NCBI RefSeq assembly: GCF_029227915.1 | Contig: NC_079879.1 | Span: 7,252,001-7,316,000, forward strand | Length of the DNA: 64,000 bases | From: Hydractinia symbiolongicarpus | Lineage: Eukaryota; Cnidaria; Hydrozoa; Anthoathecata; Hydractiniidae | Direction of reading: 5' to 3' | Shown: positions 1-11,850 of the stretch, one piece after another | How positions within the stretch are numbered: the stretch's first letter is position 1 | How the letters are laid out: each line of letters starts with the position of its first letter | Position numbers and translations under genes: made by a program | The notes under the pieces: generated by a model | The model's database searches: none | The model's input: only the letters and a program-made list of their open reading frames with translations | What the model was told of the DNA's origin: nothing

Positions 1-350
1 TGGTGTTTAATCATTTTAATAATAGAATTGGTACAAATTTACCTGACATGATGAGTGTAGTGACAAGGCTCCAAACAGTTGTCAGCCCTTATTCTGTTTT
101 TACCCCAAGCAGGATCGGAGGTGTCTGGAACCCATTCAGCATTTGGTCCAGTCCAACCGTACATACACAAACATTTAGGTTTATTTCCTGGATTTGTTAT
201 GCACCAACCACCAGGATAACATGAAGAACAGTGTGTACAATCCAGCCCTGCTCCATAACACATCTGCAAGTTAGGATTTAAAGGTGGCGTGGCTTGTGTG
301 AAATTAACAACTGTTAGAAAAAGTAAAATAATTAGTTTTGAAAACTCCAT
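1..350 (-). CDS. Secreted EGF-like Cys-rich protein, copy A (5' exon only, runs off window)
   Basis: The first coding exon is 350 down to 43. It starts at the ATG of MEFSK and ends at a GT donor after CAG, in phase 2. It encodes a hydrophobic signal peptide of about 20 residues and then a Cys-rich EGF-like module (motifs MCYGAG, CSSCYPGGWC, CLCMYGWTGPNAEW). The rest of the gene lies before position 1. An in-frame ATG 18 codons upstream exists, but MEFSK matches copy B and directly precedes the signal peptide. The mature module is identical to copy B, and even the first ~40 bases of the following intron are identical, so the duplication or a gene conversion is recent. I do not recognise a named family; the product is probably a secreted multi-EGF-like protein. 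Confidence 0.8.
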
Positions 351-1915
351 CTTTCTTTCTTTCAGATCAATAATCTTAAATGAGATTGTTTCATTGAATG
401 GCATTCTTTCCTAAAACCTTGTATTTATACAAATTGGCAAATTTTTGTGATATTTTCTGATCGTCAAAATTACGTAATTATTACATAACAATAGTCTTTG
501 TTTGCTATTTGCAAGGGTAATGTTAAAAGATGGAACGTGTCTTTTATCATGTTGAAAGTGCATGTAAATATATGTGGAAAACATTTTTATTGCATAACCA
601 TCTTATGTTTTTGCCAGCGACCGCAATTTTTAATTGATGTTTACTGAAGTGAACTTTCGTCTAGTAATACTTACCATACTAAAGCTATGTGCTATTTCCA
701 GAGCATGTCATTTTCGTCATTTTAAACTTTAAGTCATTCTTGTTAAAGGTTCTGTGTGCATTAAATTATTGGCGGAAGTTTCCTTCAGTCAAACATAGAA
801 TTAAATTGGAATGTTTTCCTGTTCTAACTCTTACAACAAAGTCTCCATGAAGCGAAACGGTTAAAAAGAACGATCCGTTAGACAATACTGTTTTCAGGGA
901 CGAATTAAACTTCCCATTTAAATTAAAACTCTCTAAAACGGAAGGGGTAAAAAATTTAGAACTAGTTTGTGTGGGCTAACTCTTTTATTTTTATTTTAAA
1001 CAATACTTTATAAATTTTACAGCAAATAGTCTTAAAATGTATCACAGATTATACAAAGCCTTTAAGTAGAAAAAAATTACTGTGTTTTTATACACTAAGG
1101 TAAGATAAGTAATGCGAAATGTAAATTGTTTTAAATTCTGAAGTGTAAAGCCCGACGCAGGTCAATAACCTAATACTAATTTGGTTGCTGATGCTTTGAC
1201 ATGATTGAGTGTTAGAAGGGCTTTCTGTGAAGCGGTAATAACGTCATAAAACGGGCATATCTTTTGAAACACTTTGTGTTCGCTTTATAGAGATTCATAA
1301 TTTAATCTTAAAAAGTTAAATTTCTTATCAAAAAATCCTTAAAATGACCAACCGCACATAATATGTTGTTTTGATGAGATAAACTTAATTGCGTCTACAT
1401 TTTTTAATAATCACTAATTCCAACTTTAATTACTTTTCTTCAATGAAATTTAAGGTCATTGAGCACGTTCTGAATTAAACCTATTAGAACATATTGCCCT
1501 GCGCTTCCTCCACTTCCTTGTGAGATGTACAAATTATTCCACAACATTATTCTACTTGTTTTTCGTAGTTTAGTTTACCTATATGTAACCTAAATGTAAA
1601 TTTTAACAAAAAAGTGCTCTGATGTCAATACCTTTATCTTTCGGTTTACAAAAATATTTAAAGAGCAGTGCATTAATAAATACGAAAAGACCTGCATTAA
1701 AACACGCAAACTATTAACTTTGTTTTCAAACAAATTGACGTATTGAAACAAAATAATGGAAAGAGAAACTATATCAGGATTACATAACAAACCACGTTTT
1801 CCCATTCTTCTTATGTCACAATAATTTGTCAAATTCTATAAATTAAAACTTTTTACATTTATGCATTCATAGAGAAAAGATACCATTCGAGATTATCGAT
1901 CAGACTGAAAGAAAG
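351..1915. other. Intergenic region between head-to-head EGF-like genes
   Basis: About 1.56 kb of AT-rich sequence between two divergent start codons, with no credible gene. The ~20 bases just before each ATG are similar (GATC..CTGAAAGAAAG), but the sequence then diverges, so any shared control is proximal. It would hold both promoters. Confidence 0.6.
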
Positions 1916-2991
1916 ATGGAGTTTTCAAAACAAATGATTGTGCTTTTTCTAACAGTTGTTAATTTCACACAATCCACGCCACCTTTAAATCCTAACTTGC
2001 AGATGTGTTATGGAGCAGGGCTGGATTGTACACACTGTTCTTCATGTTATCCTGGTGGTTGGTGCATAACAAATCCAGGAAATAAACCTAAATGTTTGTG
2101 TATGTACGGTTGGACTGGACCAAATGCTGAATGGGTTCCAGACACCTCCGATCCTGCTTGGGGTAAAAACAGAATAAGGGCTGACAACTGTTTGGAGCCT
2201 TGTCACTACACTCATCATGTCAGGTAAATTTGTACCAATTCTATTATTAAAATGATTAAACACCACAGTGTTGACTGACAATAAATAATTTTTATTAAGG
2301 AATCAGACATGTGTGCATCATGTAGACCCAGTTATATGTGATCCAAAGTGCGAACTAACACACGGAAAGTGTCTTCCAAATGGAAGATGTCAATGTTGTC
2401 GTGGCTGGTCTGGACCTAATGGAGTTTATGATTACACTTTGGGAACGTACTTAGCTGATTATTGTGATGCGAAGTGTCCATTCCTTGGTAAAGGAATACC
2501 GTGAGTGAGATTTAACTATTGAAAATTACCTTTAACTCTCGAAAAGATAGTTAGACAAAATCTTATTTTTTGCGCCTTTCTGATTTCACTATAGAAATCC
2601 TGGTTGTCACTCCGATCCAAATGACAACGTACCAGCATGTAATCCAAAATGTGTAGCAAGTGACGGAGAATGCATGGCTGATGGTAGATGTATGTGTTGT
2701 GCTGGATGGACTGGACCGCATGCAAAGTTTTTGACACACAGTGTACACAAAGGAATAGTTGTGGCAGATTTCTGTGATGTTTATTGCCCTTACAAAATAA
2801 ATGGAGCGTAAGTGATTTTCACCAATTTTTGTGTTGTTTTTTTATGTAATTTCAATACTTGTTGTGAATGGACATGATTCTAGACTTCATTTTTCTTATT
2901 TTTTTAAATTCTTTTTAGAATAAACGAATTGTGTGTTGTCCCTGATTATGTGAGCAGACGAAGAGACGCAGGTTACAAAATAGCTGTTTAA
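1916..2991 (+). CDS. Secreted EGF-like Cys-rich protein, copy B (complete, 4 exons)
   Basis: Exons are 1916-2223, 2300-2500, 2595-2807 and 2919-2991. All introns are GT-AG and phase 2, giving 795 nt (264 aa). A signal peptide is followed by three EGF-like Cys-rich modules, one per large exon. Modules 2 and 3 share the pattern CxPxC...GxC...GRCxCCxGWxGP...ADxCDxxCP. The last exon encodes a short tail with one Cys and an RRR cluster. Phase-2 introns between every module suggest growth by exon duplication. The protein is probably secreted; ligand, matrix or mucus roles are all possible. Exons after the first match the layout of the third copy at 25.3-26.9 kb. Confidence 0.85.
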
Positions 2992-5875
2992 AAATCAAGC
3001 AAAGTTGAGTTGTGCTGAAATGCGCGATTCCGATGTTTTTGGGTGTTGATTGGTGGTTGCAAATTTTTAGTTACAATTTTAAAATAGGGATTAAAATATG
3101 CAGGGATAACATTTCTTGACATTATTTCCGTTGTCACTTTTTCTGTATTCAGCAAATCGTCTTTTTCAGTACTTTAGACGTTTTAATTTCGTTCTATTTT
3201 TTGTGATGCGAATATTTTGCATTTAAGTTCATTAGATGCTATTTACCGATTTTTAATTGTATATGTTATACTGAAAAGTTGTATGCTGTTCTTTAAATAC
3301 CTTTGATTACACATCTTTATGTTAGTGTGCGCCGGTCGCATCAAAATTTTGTAAATTGTATGTATAGTTAAGAAATAATATAGCCTGCAAATTATTTAAT
3401 GTAAAGCATTATTTTTGATTAAAAAAATTTGTGCAAAAATGTTTTATTTACTGATTCCAACACAAATTTTATGATCTAGAAAAAATGGCTGCTTTGATGG
3501 GGTGTACTAAAACCCTGTAATCTGAGGTCTTCCTTGATTTTAAGAAATTATCTTTTACTCTTCTTATAATCAGATTTGTCTACTTATCACAGTCTGGCCC
3601 CCTAAAAATAGATTTTTCAACGGTTTTTAGGTGTGTCGAATATAAGCGAAATCTATTATTTGCTAACATTATGGATTATGTTCGCGGCAGGTAATCGGTC
3701 AGGTAAACAATAGATATTGTTTGTTAAATAGAAGAAGAATTACAGTAGTGTTGTGAGAAGCTGTTAATGACTTTAAGTCAAGTTAAGAGCAGTCTTTACC
3801 TGCTTCAAGAAAACTTTAGCAGGTTTTACATTTTGATAAAAGTCGTTCTTGGTCAGGCATACCAGGAAACCAACTTTAATATCAGGGTAGATGAAGGGGA
3901 GAATTTTAATTGCAGTAATTCCGCCCTTGTGATACAAATTAATGCCAAGTATTGCGGTCGCCTTTTTTTCACTGGCACGTCAAAAATTAAACGGTCTGGT
4001 GGGCAAAAAAGTCGATTTAATTCCTTTGAAGATGTTATTGGCAACAAGGAATGACATGAAGACTGGAAGTGTTAAAAATTATACTGCAGATTTCACACAA
4101 TAAATTCTTATCTTATCTTATTTTACCTAATTTTGTTTTTTTTGCAGCTGATGATAGTGAAATGTGTATGATATTTTTTATAAGCAACACACAATTCGGT
4201 TAAGTTTGTCTTTTTTTTAGGCTCAATTGCTTTTTGCTCGTTTCCATTGGGAAATATTTAATTCAAGTGTTGGTTTCTCAATCGGGCTAATTAATGCGAG
4301 AGTTGAAATGAAACGTTAATCGCGTTTGTCGCACATGTCTACAAAACTATTATTGTTTTTATAACTTCTGTTTTTTTTTCGTCTCGTTTTTATTTTCTCA
4401 TTCAAGGTCATTGGTTGCTTACTAGTTCCTTTGTTATTTGATGAGTTTTAGTCCAACGTTTCCTTTGAAAAAGCAGGTATTAATGTTCAATGTATGTTGT
4501 TAATTCAATTCCTAAGTGTATTAGAGGTTGGGTATGATACTCGTTCCACCTGCTGGTTTTTGCTCATAACTTTTCTGTCTATAAATAATATCTTGGAAGA
4601 ATCCGTTATCTTCATGTCGGCCTAAAGTGTGTCTTTTTAATTTGATGCATATATAGTATATTTGATATATTAATTGAATATATTGTAAAAGTATAAAGAG
4701 GTTGTATTTTGTCTTTATAAAACACTTTACAATAAATAGAAGCGTATTTCTCATCTAAAAGAGTGTACTAGGGGCACAAAGTTTGAAAAATATACAGATC
4801 AAAATATTAATATCTTGCGATCACTTACGGGGTGGGTGGTTTTAATATTATGTCATGTCTAATAATAAATTTCTCAACAATATTGAAGTTGCTGTTCTAA
4901 CATGACCTTTAGTGCAGAACTGAAAATAACGAGACAATCTTATGCCTTTTGCTTTTAGTTTTATTGCCTTCTATATTTTAAGATGTAACACAATCTAGTG
5001 TTGAATTTCTTATACACAATTTCAAAGCGCTCATTTGACGTTTAAATTGATGCACCTATATTTTCCTTATTAACACGGTAGAGGTGAAGGTGAATGAATT
5101 ACTCTATCAGTATTTCTGGGTCAATTGACAAGTAACAGAAGCACTATAAACTCATATAATCTGGAAGTGTCGCACTAAAGTACGTTTTCAATTTAAATCA
5201 ACCAGCAGGGTTTTGTATTCAGGGTCCAAAATAGAATACCTAAAGGTGCAAACATAGGGGACTATTTTGTTGACAGTCACCTCTACTTATCAGGGATGTT
5301 CTAATTTTTTAACCATTTATTACCGCTTATAGCACGGAGGATGACAGGCGTCTATAACGGGTAATTAGGTCATATTGCGCTCTTCTTTAGAACACGTAGT
5401 CTTTCTCATACTTCAGGTTAAAACTTATTTATTTTAAAGAGACGGTGGAATTACAGCTTTTTTTGAAATTTACGATGTTGTGATACAGTTGCATGCAAAA
5501 GAAATTTAACACATACCCTATGGACTATTTATCTATTTTCACTTTCACATTCCTGACTATCCCCTTTACTTATTACTTGAAGGCAGTTTTCCCATATAGT
5601 AAGTTGTCTTGTCTTTTCTGTTTCTGTCGTAAAATTAACACAAAATAACACAGGAATTTTCTAAGTACCGCTGCAAGAGGTGATTAGCCAGCCTCTGTTA
5701 TTAAGAAGATTCACAAAACATAAGTATAAGTAAATATTATAACATATGTGAAAAAGAGAATGAGTTTTATATGTAAAATAAATTGCAATATTTTATCATC
5801 TTTATAACAGTGTGAATACATAGTTTTCTGGTCTCTTAACTTTAATTTTAATACAACTACAGTTGTTTTAACTTG
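2992..5875. other. Gene-poor region between EGF-like copy B and GPCR 1
   Basis: No gene is recognised. A 95-codon ORF at 3767-4054 has no motif I know. It is followed by an AATAAATTCTTATC..TTATC string (about 4098-4120) that resembles the 3' tail of a LINE, so it may be retroelement debris. The rest is AT-rich non-coding sequence. Confidence 0.4.
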
Positions 5876-6847
5876 TTATTCCTCTGTTTTACTGGTTTCC
5901 ATACTTCTTAATGAATATTCCTCGTTTAAAGTTCTATTCCGCGAATCAACTTTATTTGTTTCATGACATTGAAAAATGTGTGTTAGCTTTTGTTGTACTT
6001 TCTTGTTTAACGCAATAAAAATGATTGCATTGATAAACGCATTGCAATACGTTAGAGTATAACTCAAAACCAAATAATATTCCAATCCTAATCTTTGTTT
6101 CTTTTTTTCGTACATAATCCAATGCATTGTCGACAGTGTATTGTAAGGGAAGAAACAGATAAATACAGCTGGTAGGATTCTTGAAGCAACTTTTGTCATA
6201 ACTTTATCAATCCTCTTTAGACCAGTCAATCTGTTCATGTTTTGATTGTGTTTCTTCGCTGCAATTATACCCATCAGATAGATTGGAAACAGGGTAAACC
6301 CAAGAAAAATATCATAAGCAGCTCCGATTTTAAATGCGATCAGAAAAAAGTCGCAAGCGATTCCAAATACGTTTAAACAGGCTTGCGATAGAGATAACAT
6401 ACTAAGAATTATTATGATAAATTTTCTCTTCTGATTCATCAAGTTATTCATATTGATGTTTAAAAATCGCAATCGAACCAGGCGATCACAAGCTATCACA
6501 ATAAGCAAGTAACAAGAAAAATGGGTAAGAAAAACAGTACAAAAATACGAAGCGTTCTCGATTCCACATTGTATTGTCTTTGATTCAAAAGTATGAATGA
6601 GTATAAGTGCAAAAAAAGGTTGTGAGATTAAAGCTGAACAACAATCGCATATACTGAGATAGAAAATAAACTTCACTGATGTGTTCTTTAGTTGTTTAGA
6701 AGCATAAATTCCATAAATGACAGCAACATTTGTGAATAAATTGATAACGCTGATTGTAATGTTGATGCAAGCAAAAACAATACGATCTGTTCTTGTTAAA
6801 TTGTAAAGAACTGTGTATGGCGTGATGCAAGAATATTTTTTTACCAT
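5876..6847 (-). CDS. Orphan class A (rhodopsin-like) GPCR, paralogue 1
   Basis: Intronless, 323 aa, starting at the ATG at 6847. Seven hydrophobic segments are visible. Class A hallmarks are present in altered form: LSICD in TM2 (Asp 68), CDRL in place of DRY at the end of TM3 (residues 120-123), CFFP in TM6 (231-234, like CWxP) and NAFIN in TM7 (269-273, in place of NPxxY). One N-glycosylation site lies at N16. The cytoplasmic tail is short and rich in Ser, Thr and charged residues. Two further copies lie on the same strand with starts 7.6 kb apart. The ligand cannot be guessed. Single-exon receptor expansions are common in cnidarians and often sensory. Confidence 0.85.
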   Translation of the reverse strand: MVKKYSCITPYTVLYNLTRTDRIVFACINITISVINLFTNVAVIYGIYASKQLKNTSVKFIFYLSICDCCSALISQPFFALILIHTFESKTIQCGIENASYFCTVFLTHFSCYLLIVIACDRLVRLRFLNINMNNLMNQKRKFIIIILSMLSLSQACLNVFGIACDFFLIAFKIGAAYDIFLGFTLFPIYLMGIIAAKKHNQNMNRLTGLKRIDKVMTKVASRILPAVFICFFPYNTLSTMHWIMYEKKKQRLGLEYYLVLSYTLTYCNAFINAIIFIALNKKVQQKLTHIFQCHETNKVDSRNRTLNEEYSLRSMETSKTEE

Positions 6848-7383
6848 TCTTATGAATAAAATACACAGTCGTAAAAAATATTTAGAGATCTTTCTAAAAT
6901 TTCAAACTATCTCTTTCTGTCATATCTGCTCATAACATGAAAGTCATTTTCTCTTATAAGTTTTGTATAGAAAATTAGTCATCAGTTCTAAGAAATATGA
7001 AACTGTTACATTTTAGAAAATTAATTAACTTCCATCACTATAACTTTGTAGTTAAAGGTACTGTCCGATTAAAAAACAATATCTTTTCTTTTGTTTTATT
7101 AAGTATCAAAAATAACGAAGATTGCACTCTTAAACAACAAAGATTTATCCAATACTTAGCACCATCGTTTGTTTGTTTTGATCTTGCTGCACTAGCCTAC
7201 CATCTTCACGAACTTTCGAACGCGGCAAAAGGACTGGGTCAATTCATTATTCAGCACATTTTTGCTTGTGACGTAGTTACCTGGCTTCTTATTAGGCGAA
7301 CCCCCCCGACTTGCGCATCGAACGACTAAATGTTTATTTATAATTTTTTTCCTTTGTTTAAAAAAGTTCTTCATGAAGATAGC

Positions 7384-8848
7384 ATGAATGAAAATAATTC
7401 ACAGGTTCTAAGATTTCAATTCGAGCCGGAAAGAACAGCGAATGATGAGCTAGTTCCGACTTTTAAAGACGTAGACGAACATAACATTGGAAACCTTGTT
7501 GCTCCTACTCTTCTAAATGTTGACGGAGGTCTATGGTGCCTGTGCGATAAATGTGAGAGGATGCCCTCTGAAGTGTAGAATGTTTTTGCTGTCACGAGAC
7601 AGACTCTCAGTCTTTTTCAGGAATATTTGAGTAGGTGTGCGATGATTCGCACGTGTAAATCAAGTAACGCGTGCGATGTAAAACGCACGTGCAAAGAATA
7701 CGGGCTGCGATACGGGCTCCGAGGTTATTTTTGTTGCGCATTCATTTTGCGGTAGAAAAGTGGGGGACGTTTTAAATCGTGAACCCCAAACACGATGATC
7801 GAGCGTCTACTGGTATAGCGACTCTCTCAATCTTAACTTCCTTTTCTACATGTCCGAAATAGTATGCATGACTATACTGTCATTTTTATATTTGTTTATT
7901 TTTCACAAGCAAATAGGCAAAAATATGCTCTGTTTTCAAATTAAAAAAAATCTTTATCCACGTAGCTTAAATAAAACTTCAAATTCATTCAAAAAGTTCA
8001 GCTACACTTTAACAAAATTTTCACAGAAAAAAATTTATACCGCCCGTGGGTTTCGGTTTTACAGGCATAAAGAAAAAATCCATTAAATTCGGACCTGCTA
8101 TGGTTTCCAATTATTTTGTCAAATGAAGGAATTATCTACAATTAAATCCATGATAAAATGTCTATTCCGCCTGTAAGTGCAGTTTTGCAGACTTGCTTCA
8201 TCCGTGCTCCGTCGGCGTTCACCTCCGCATTAGTTAAAAACCGCATGACTGGATTTTTTGTGTAAGACCTGGTTACCAACGACGAAGGGGCCAGGCAAAA
8301 GAGATTTATGTCTACGTAGTTCTTTTAACTAAGTCAGAAGTCGGTGAATTAGCTAGGATGGTCAGGTTGGCTATGAATAGGCTTGCTCGTGGATTAAAAG
8401 GACCAGGACTATTCAATAATTTCTGAGATCTAAAAGTGTCCGACCAATACGGAAATCTATCGGACGTTTTGTCTGACAACTGTCCAAAAATTATTTCGAG
8501 GGCTGCCATCGCACGCTACAAAATGGATTTTATAGGTTGATTTTGAAAACTCAATAATTAATCACACGCCTGAAACGATTTAGGCGTGTGCCAAGGCGTG
8601 CGCGTGCGATCGCACGCCTCTCCTGAAAAAGACTGGACTCTATTAAATATTTTCAATTACATGGTATAAAAGTTTCTACTCCTTCATGAGTAATTCTTAG
8701 ATGCGAGTGTGATTGAGTAATATTGTAATATTTTTCAGATAAAAAATGTATTCCGGAACACGAAGAATTCCAAGCGGTGGTTTTATTGAAGAGTACGCTG
8801 TGAACATCTTTGGTGGCACTCCATGACAGAGAGTTTCGAACGACCACC
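7384..8848 (+). pseudogene. P2X7C-like (P2X7 intracellular 'ballast'-type zinc domain) pseudogene
   Basis: From the ATG at 7384 the reading begins with an RFQFEPER-type acidic leader, then WCLCDKCERMPSE (7530-7574), the start of the WCxCGxCxxMPT..CC motif of the P2X7 intracellular-domain family. The next residues (ECFCCHETDS) are in another frame, a 2-nt GT slip at about 7575. A nested transposon (7608-8635) follows. Homology resumes at 8743-8848 with KCIPEHEEFQAVVLL and LVALHDRE, matching the CITxHxxFxxVCLN..VL section of the family, interrupted by one TGA. The gene is therefore dead: frameshift, insertion and stops. Stand-alone P2X7C proteins are common in cnidarians; this one lies within a TTAA element. 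Confidence 0.65.
7608..8635. mobile_element. Nested inverted-repeat element inserted in the P2X7C pseudogene
   Basis: The inverted termini CAGTCTTTTTCAGGA / TCCTGAAAAAGACTG bound a 1028-bp insert. GACTCT is duplicated on both sides (7602-7607 and 8636-8641). Near each end lie clusters of GC-rich GTGCGAT / CGCACG motifs (for example 7636-7690 and 8565-8620), likely subterminal repeats. There is no convincing transposase; a 65-codon minus-strand ORF (8312-8509) is unrecognised. The family is uncertain. Confidence 0.65.
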
Positions 8849-8869
8849 TAGTTACCAGCCCCCACTCAC

Positions 8870-9031
8870 CTCCTTAACATCCTTTTCTTTCCTCCGTTCA
8901 GATATTTCTCTGACTTTTGGTTTTTCCTTATACGGAAGATTTTTTTTTTGATCCTTGAGCAGCGAAAAAAAAATTTTATCCTGTTTTTTTCGACTGTTGT
9001 TAGTGCAATTCACAACAGCGCACCACGACAT
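8870..9031 (-). CDS. THAP-like zinc-finger 5' exon (fragment)
   Basis: The ATG at 9031 opens MSWCAVVNCTNNSRKK..FFSL, the N-terminus of a THAP (C2CH) DNA-binding domain, with the CxxxxC pair at residues 4 and 9. The exon ends at a strong GTGAGT donor after 54 codons (phase 0). The sequence after FFSL is Lys-rich and lacks the usual Trp, and I found no second exon with the C-x2-H pair. It is probably a decayed THAP protein in the TTAA element. It lies tail to tail with the P2X7C pseudogene. Confidence 0.5.
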
Positions 9032-10027
9032 TATTCTGCCTCTCAACCTTACTGAATGTGCGATCTGAGTCTAATCTCTCTGTGGCGGGACATCTAGTGA
9101 AGAGGAAACTAATTTTTAATTATTGATTGGTTGTCTTTAGAGTAGTTGAAACAACTATGCAACCCTAAGGCTAAAGTCATATTGAACTTCAAGTTTATTA
9201 GCGAAAGCTTCTTACTTAGGTTCGTACAGAATTAGCACAGTGTGTGTTTACCTTAAGGTCTAGACACATCTCTCGCCTTCGATTTTTTAATTCCATATGA
9301 ATAATTCATAAAAAGCGGTCTTTCACAATTCAGGGGGTAAAATTACCAAAATTTTTAAACATATAATAAAATATCAGCCCTGGCCCACGTTTTATCTATT
9401 TTGGTCAGTTCGGCGCGCTCCAGGTAAATACGTCACACGCGACATATTATTTCAGCCTCGCTTTAGTGCCTATCATCCGCCATCCATATAAACAATCGAA
9501 GCGAGAGACCGCATGCTTTTTCTGTAAACAAGAATGACATGTTGTTCAGTTAGTGTTAGGAAAGAAAACAAATAATTATTTAATTATTTTATAGAAATTA
9601 GTTCCAAATAAGATTTTTTTGTCAAAATTTTAGTTGATTTTTAATCGGACAGTACCTTTAAGTTTAAAAATCATAGGATAAGTGAGGTTTTATGCTTTAA
9701 TATCTCGTGTTTAGTATTACATACTTCACTCTCTGTTTATATTTTACGTCTAAAACGGACACACAGAAAGGATAACTGAACATATGCTCTATTAAGAGGC
9801 ATATAATAACCGTTACAATAGGAAAAGAATATAACGAAATAACCTGTGAAATAAGTTGAAAAATACTTGAAAAAGAAAACAGTTTAGAGGACCTAATTAC
9901 CTTTTTCCACTTACAAGTAAAATCCTGTTCTATTTTTTTATGTTGTTTGTTCTTAAAAAATTAAAATCTCGCTATGACTTTTATATATGCGTTAATTCTC
10001 CCTGCTTTTTAGCTGCATACGTTGTAA

Positions 10028-10049
10028 CAAGGAGGTTTAAACCTCCTTG
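10028..10049. repeat. Perfect 22-bp palindrome
   Basis: CAAGGAGGTTT followed at once by its reverse complement, with no loop, in otherwise AT-rich DNA. It could be a remnant of a palindromic MITE or a protein-binding site. Nothing else recognisable is next to it. Confidence 0.7.
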
Positions 10050-11769
10050 GTTGTATATATTCCACCGTGTCTTACAGAATAATAATTTTTAGAATTGACG
10101 CTATTAATCTAATATTGGTGAAAAGGATTTTCCATTATTATGATAAAAACCATCGTGTCTGTAACAGGCGAAGTGGATTATTTTTCCTACATATTTTTTA
10201 CAACGGGACTTATAAAATATTCCTTAAAAACTATAAAACTTTGTTGTTTTGCAGATTTTAATTTATGGTGACGGTTTTAAAAGCACAGGGAATGTAATTG
10301 CTTTGTTATAAATTGCACGACCAAAGGCAGGGGAAATTGACGTTATTATTGCTGTTGGCTTTTTCGTTAAGAAGTACTATAATTTTTTTTAATTTTTTCT
10401 TTATGTGGATTCTTCCACAAGTTAACCAACTCGTCTTATATAATAATAAGCTAATTCCGCCTGTCAATAATTTTCCTTAACGCTGTTCATATTGAGTATT
10501 AGGGGAAAGGGCTATTTTGAACCCGTTCCCGCTCCACCACTCTTTGACTTCTGATCCAGAATATTTTTTACAATAAAACTACGCTATCATGTTCAAGAAA
10601 TGATAAACTTTCCACAGTAATATGAATACTGAACAGACAAACCGAAATAATATCTTCAATAAAACTACGCAAGTCTGTAATTCTTTTAAGCAGCATTATA
10701 AAACTTCAACTAGGTAAAGCAACTTTGAGTTCCTTTAACTAGTTGAAGCGTCAAAACACGAATTTGAAAGCAAAATTGTTACGTTAAAACCTGTTTTTAA
10801 TTAATGAAAAAAGTTAAACATTGCTTAACGTTGAAAGAAAGTACATAAAATATTGTTCTCGTGTATCCTATTTTTGGAACTTTTCTGCAAATATATGTTG
10901 GAAATTGCATTTACAAACAAAGAAAATGAAGAAAATGAAAGATTATCAGTTTTAAGATATGAGAAAAAAAGTACATTTTAAGAAGTTTCTGTAAGTGGAT
11001 TTTTTGTTTGATGTCTGTGTTTCCCGCTTTTTGGTTGAAATTAACATCAACACTCAATTTCATAATAAAGGATTATTTTTTATATTTATTGATGTGTGCT
11101 TATTTGTTTGTTTAGTTTAAAAAAAAAAAAGAAACAGAAAAAGCTATTTTTTTTTCAAAAGCGCCGTAAAAATACTTTTCGTAAAATCTTAAAACCCAGT
11201 GGACGGTTAGCATGCTCTCTTAAGATTTTCTTAAATATTGGCCTAAATTTTTTAAAACTAGGTTCTAATGAAAACAAAAACGTGAAGCTTTTATACTTTA
11301 GCGCCAACAAGGCAACTTGTCCCCAGGGCTCTTCTACGCCTATAATTTTGTGTTGGGACGGCTCCGTAATAACTCTAATCCAGGTAAATGAAAATCACCT
11401 TTATTTGGCGTGATTTTCAATCGGTCGAAATTTAAAAATTATTAGAGGTGGTTGGTGTTTTGAGAAGTTTTGTATTGTTGGTTTTCAAGCATTTTTACAC
11501 TCATTGCCCTAAAATAAACATTATAAAAATAATTTAAGAAGTTAATCTCCTGTCATACGGTTTATTGTTAACAACAGCTTAGCTTCGAGTTTCTTAGCAT
11601 TGCGTGTTGTCAGGAGTTATGTCGTTTTATGTATTTTGATTGAGTTCTGAGATTTCTAAGCATGAATTATAGAAGCCAACAAACATATATATAGCATGCC
11701 AAAGAAAGATATTTTTTTAAATATGCGTAGAAAGAAAAACAAATACAGCTCTTGACTGCTGAAACCTTC

Positions 11770-11850
11770 CATTTGAGCTACAGAAACCTTTGCAATTTGC
11801 CCAACTAGACGATTATCTAATGTGGGAATCGAACCCACAACCAATTAGGC
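11770..11850 (-). repeat. Possible tRNA-derived SINE fragment
   Basis: On the minus strand there is a T-arm-like GTGGGTTCGATTCCCAC (perfect 5-bp stem, TTCGATT loop, good B box), and about 50 bases further on TAGCTCAAATG, a perfect A-box match. The order (B box before A box) does not make one tRNA, so a dimeric or rearranged SINE is more likely than a functional tRNA gene. Confidence 0.35.

Larger units (their letters stand above)
7056..9657. mobile_element. TTAA-flanked (piggyBac-like) DNA element with P2X7C and THAP cargo
   Basis: TTAA is present at 7052-7055 and 9658-9661, immediately outside a perfect 20-bp terminal inverted repeat, AGGTACTGTCCGATTAAAAA. The element is 2602 bp. TTAA target duplication is typical of piggyBac elements. 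No piggyBac transposase is visible inside, so this looks non-autonomous. It contains a broken P2X7C-like coding region on the plus strand and a THAP-like exon on the minus strand, plus a nested 1-kb element. A solo end of the same family sits at 24457-24471. Confidence 0.7.

Noticed and set aside
3767-4054. 95-codon ORF as a small gene
   Set aside because: No signal peptide, domain or splice context; the AT-rich LINE-tail-like sequence after it suggests repeat debris.
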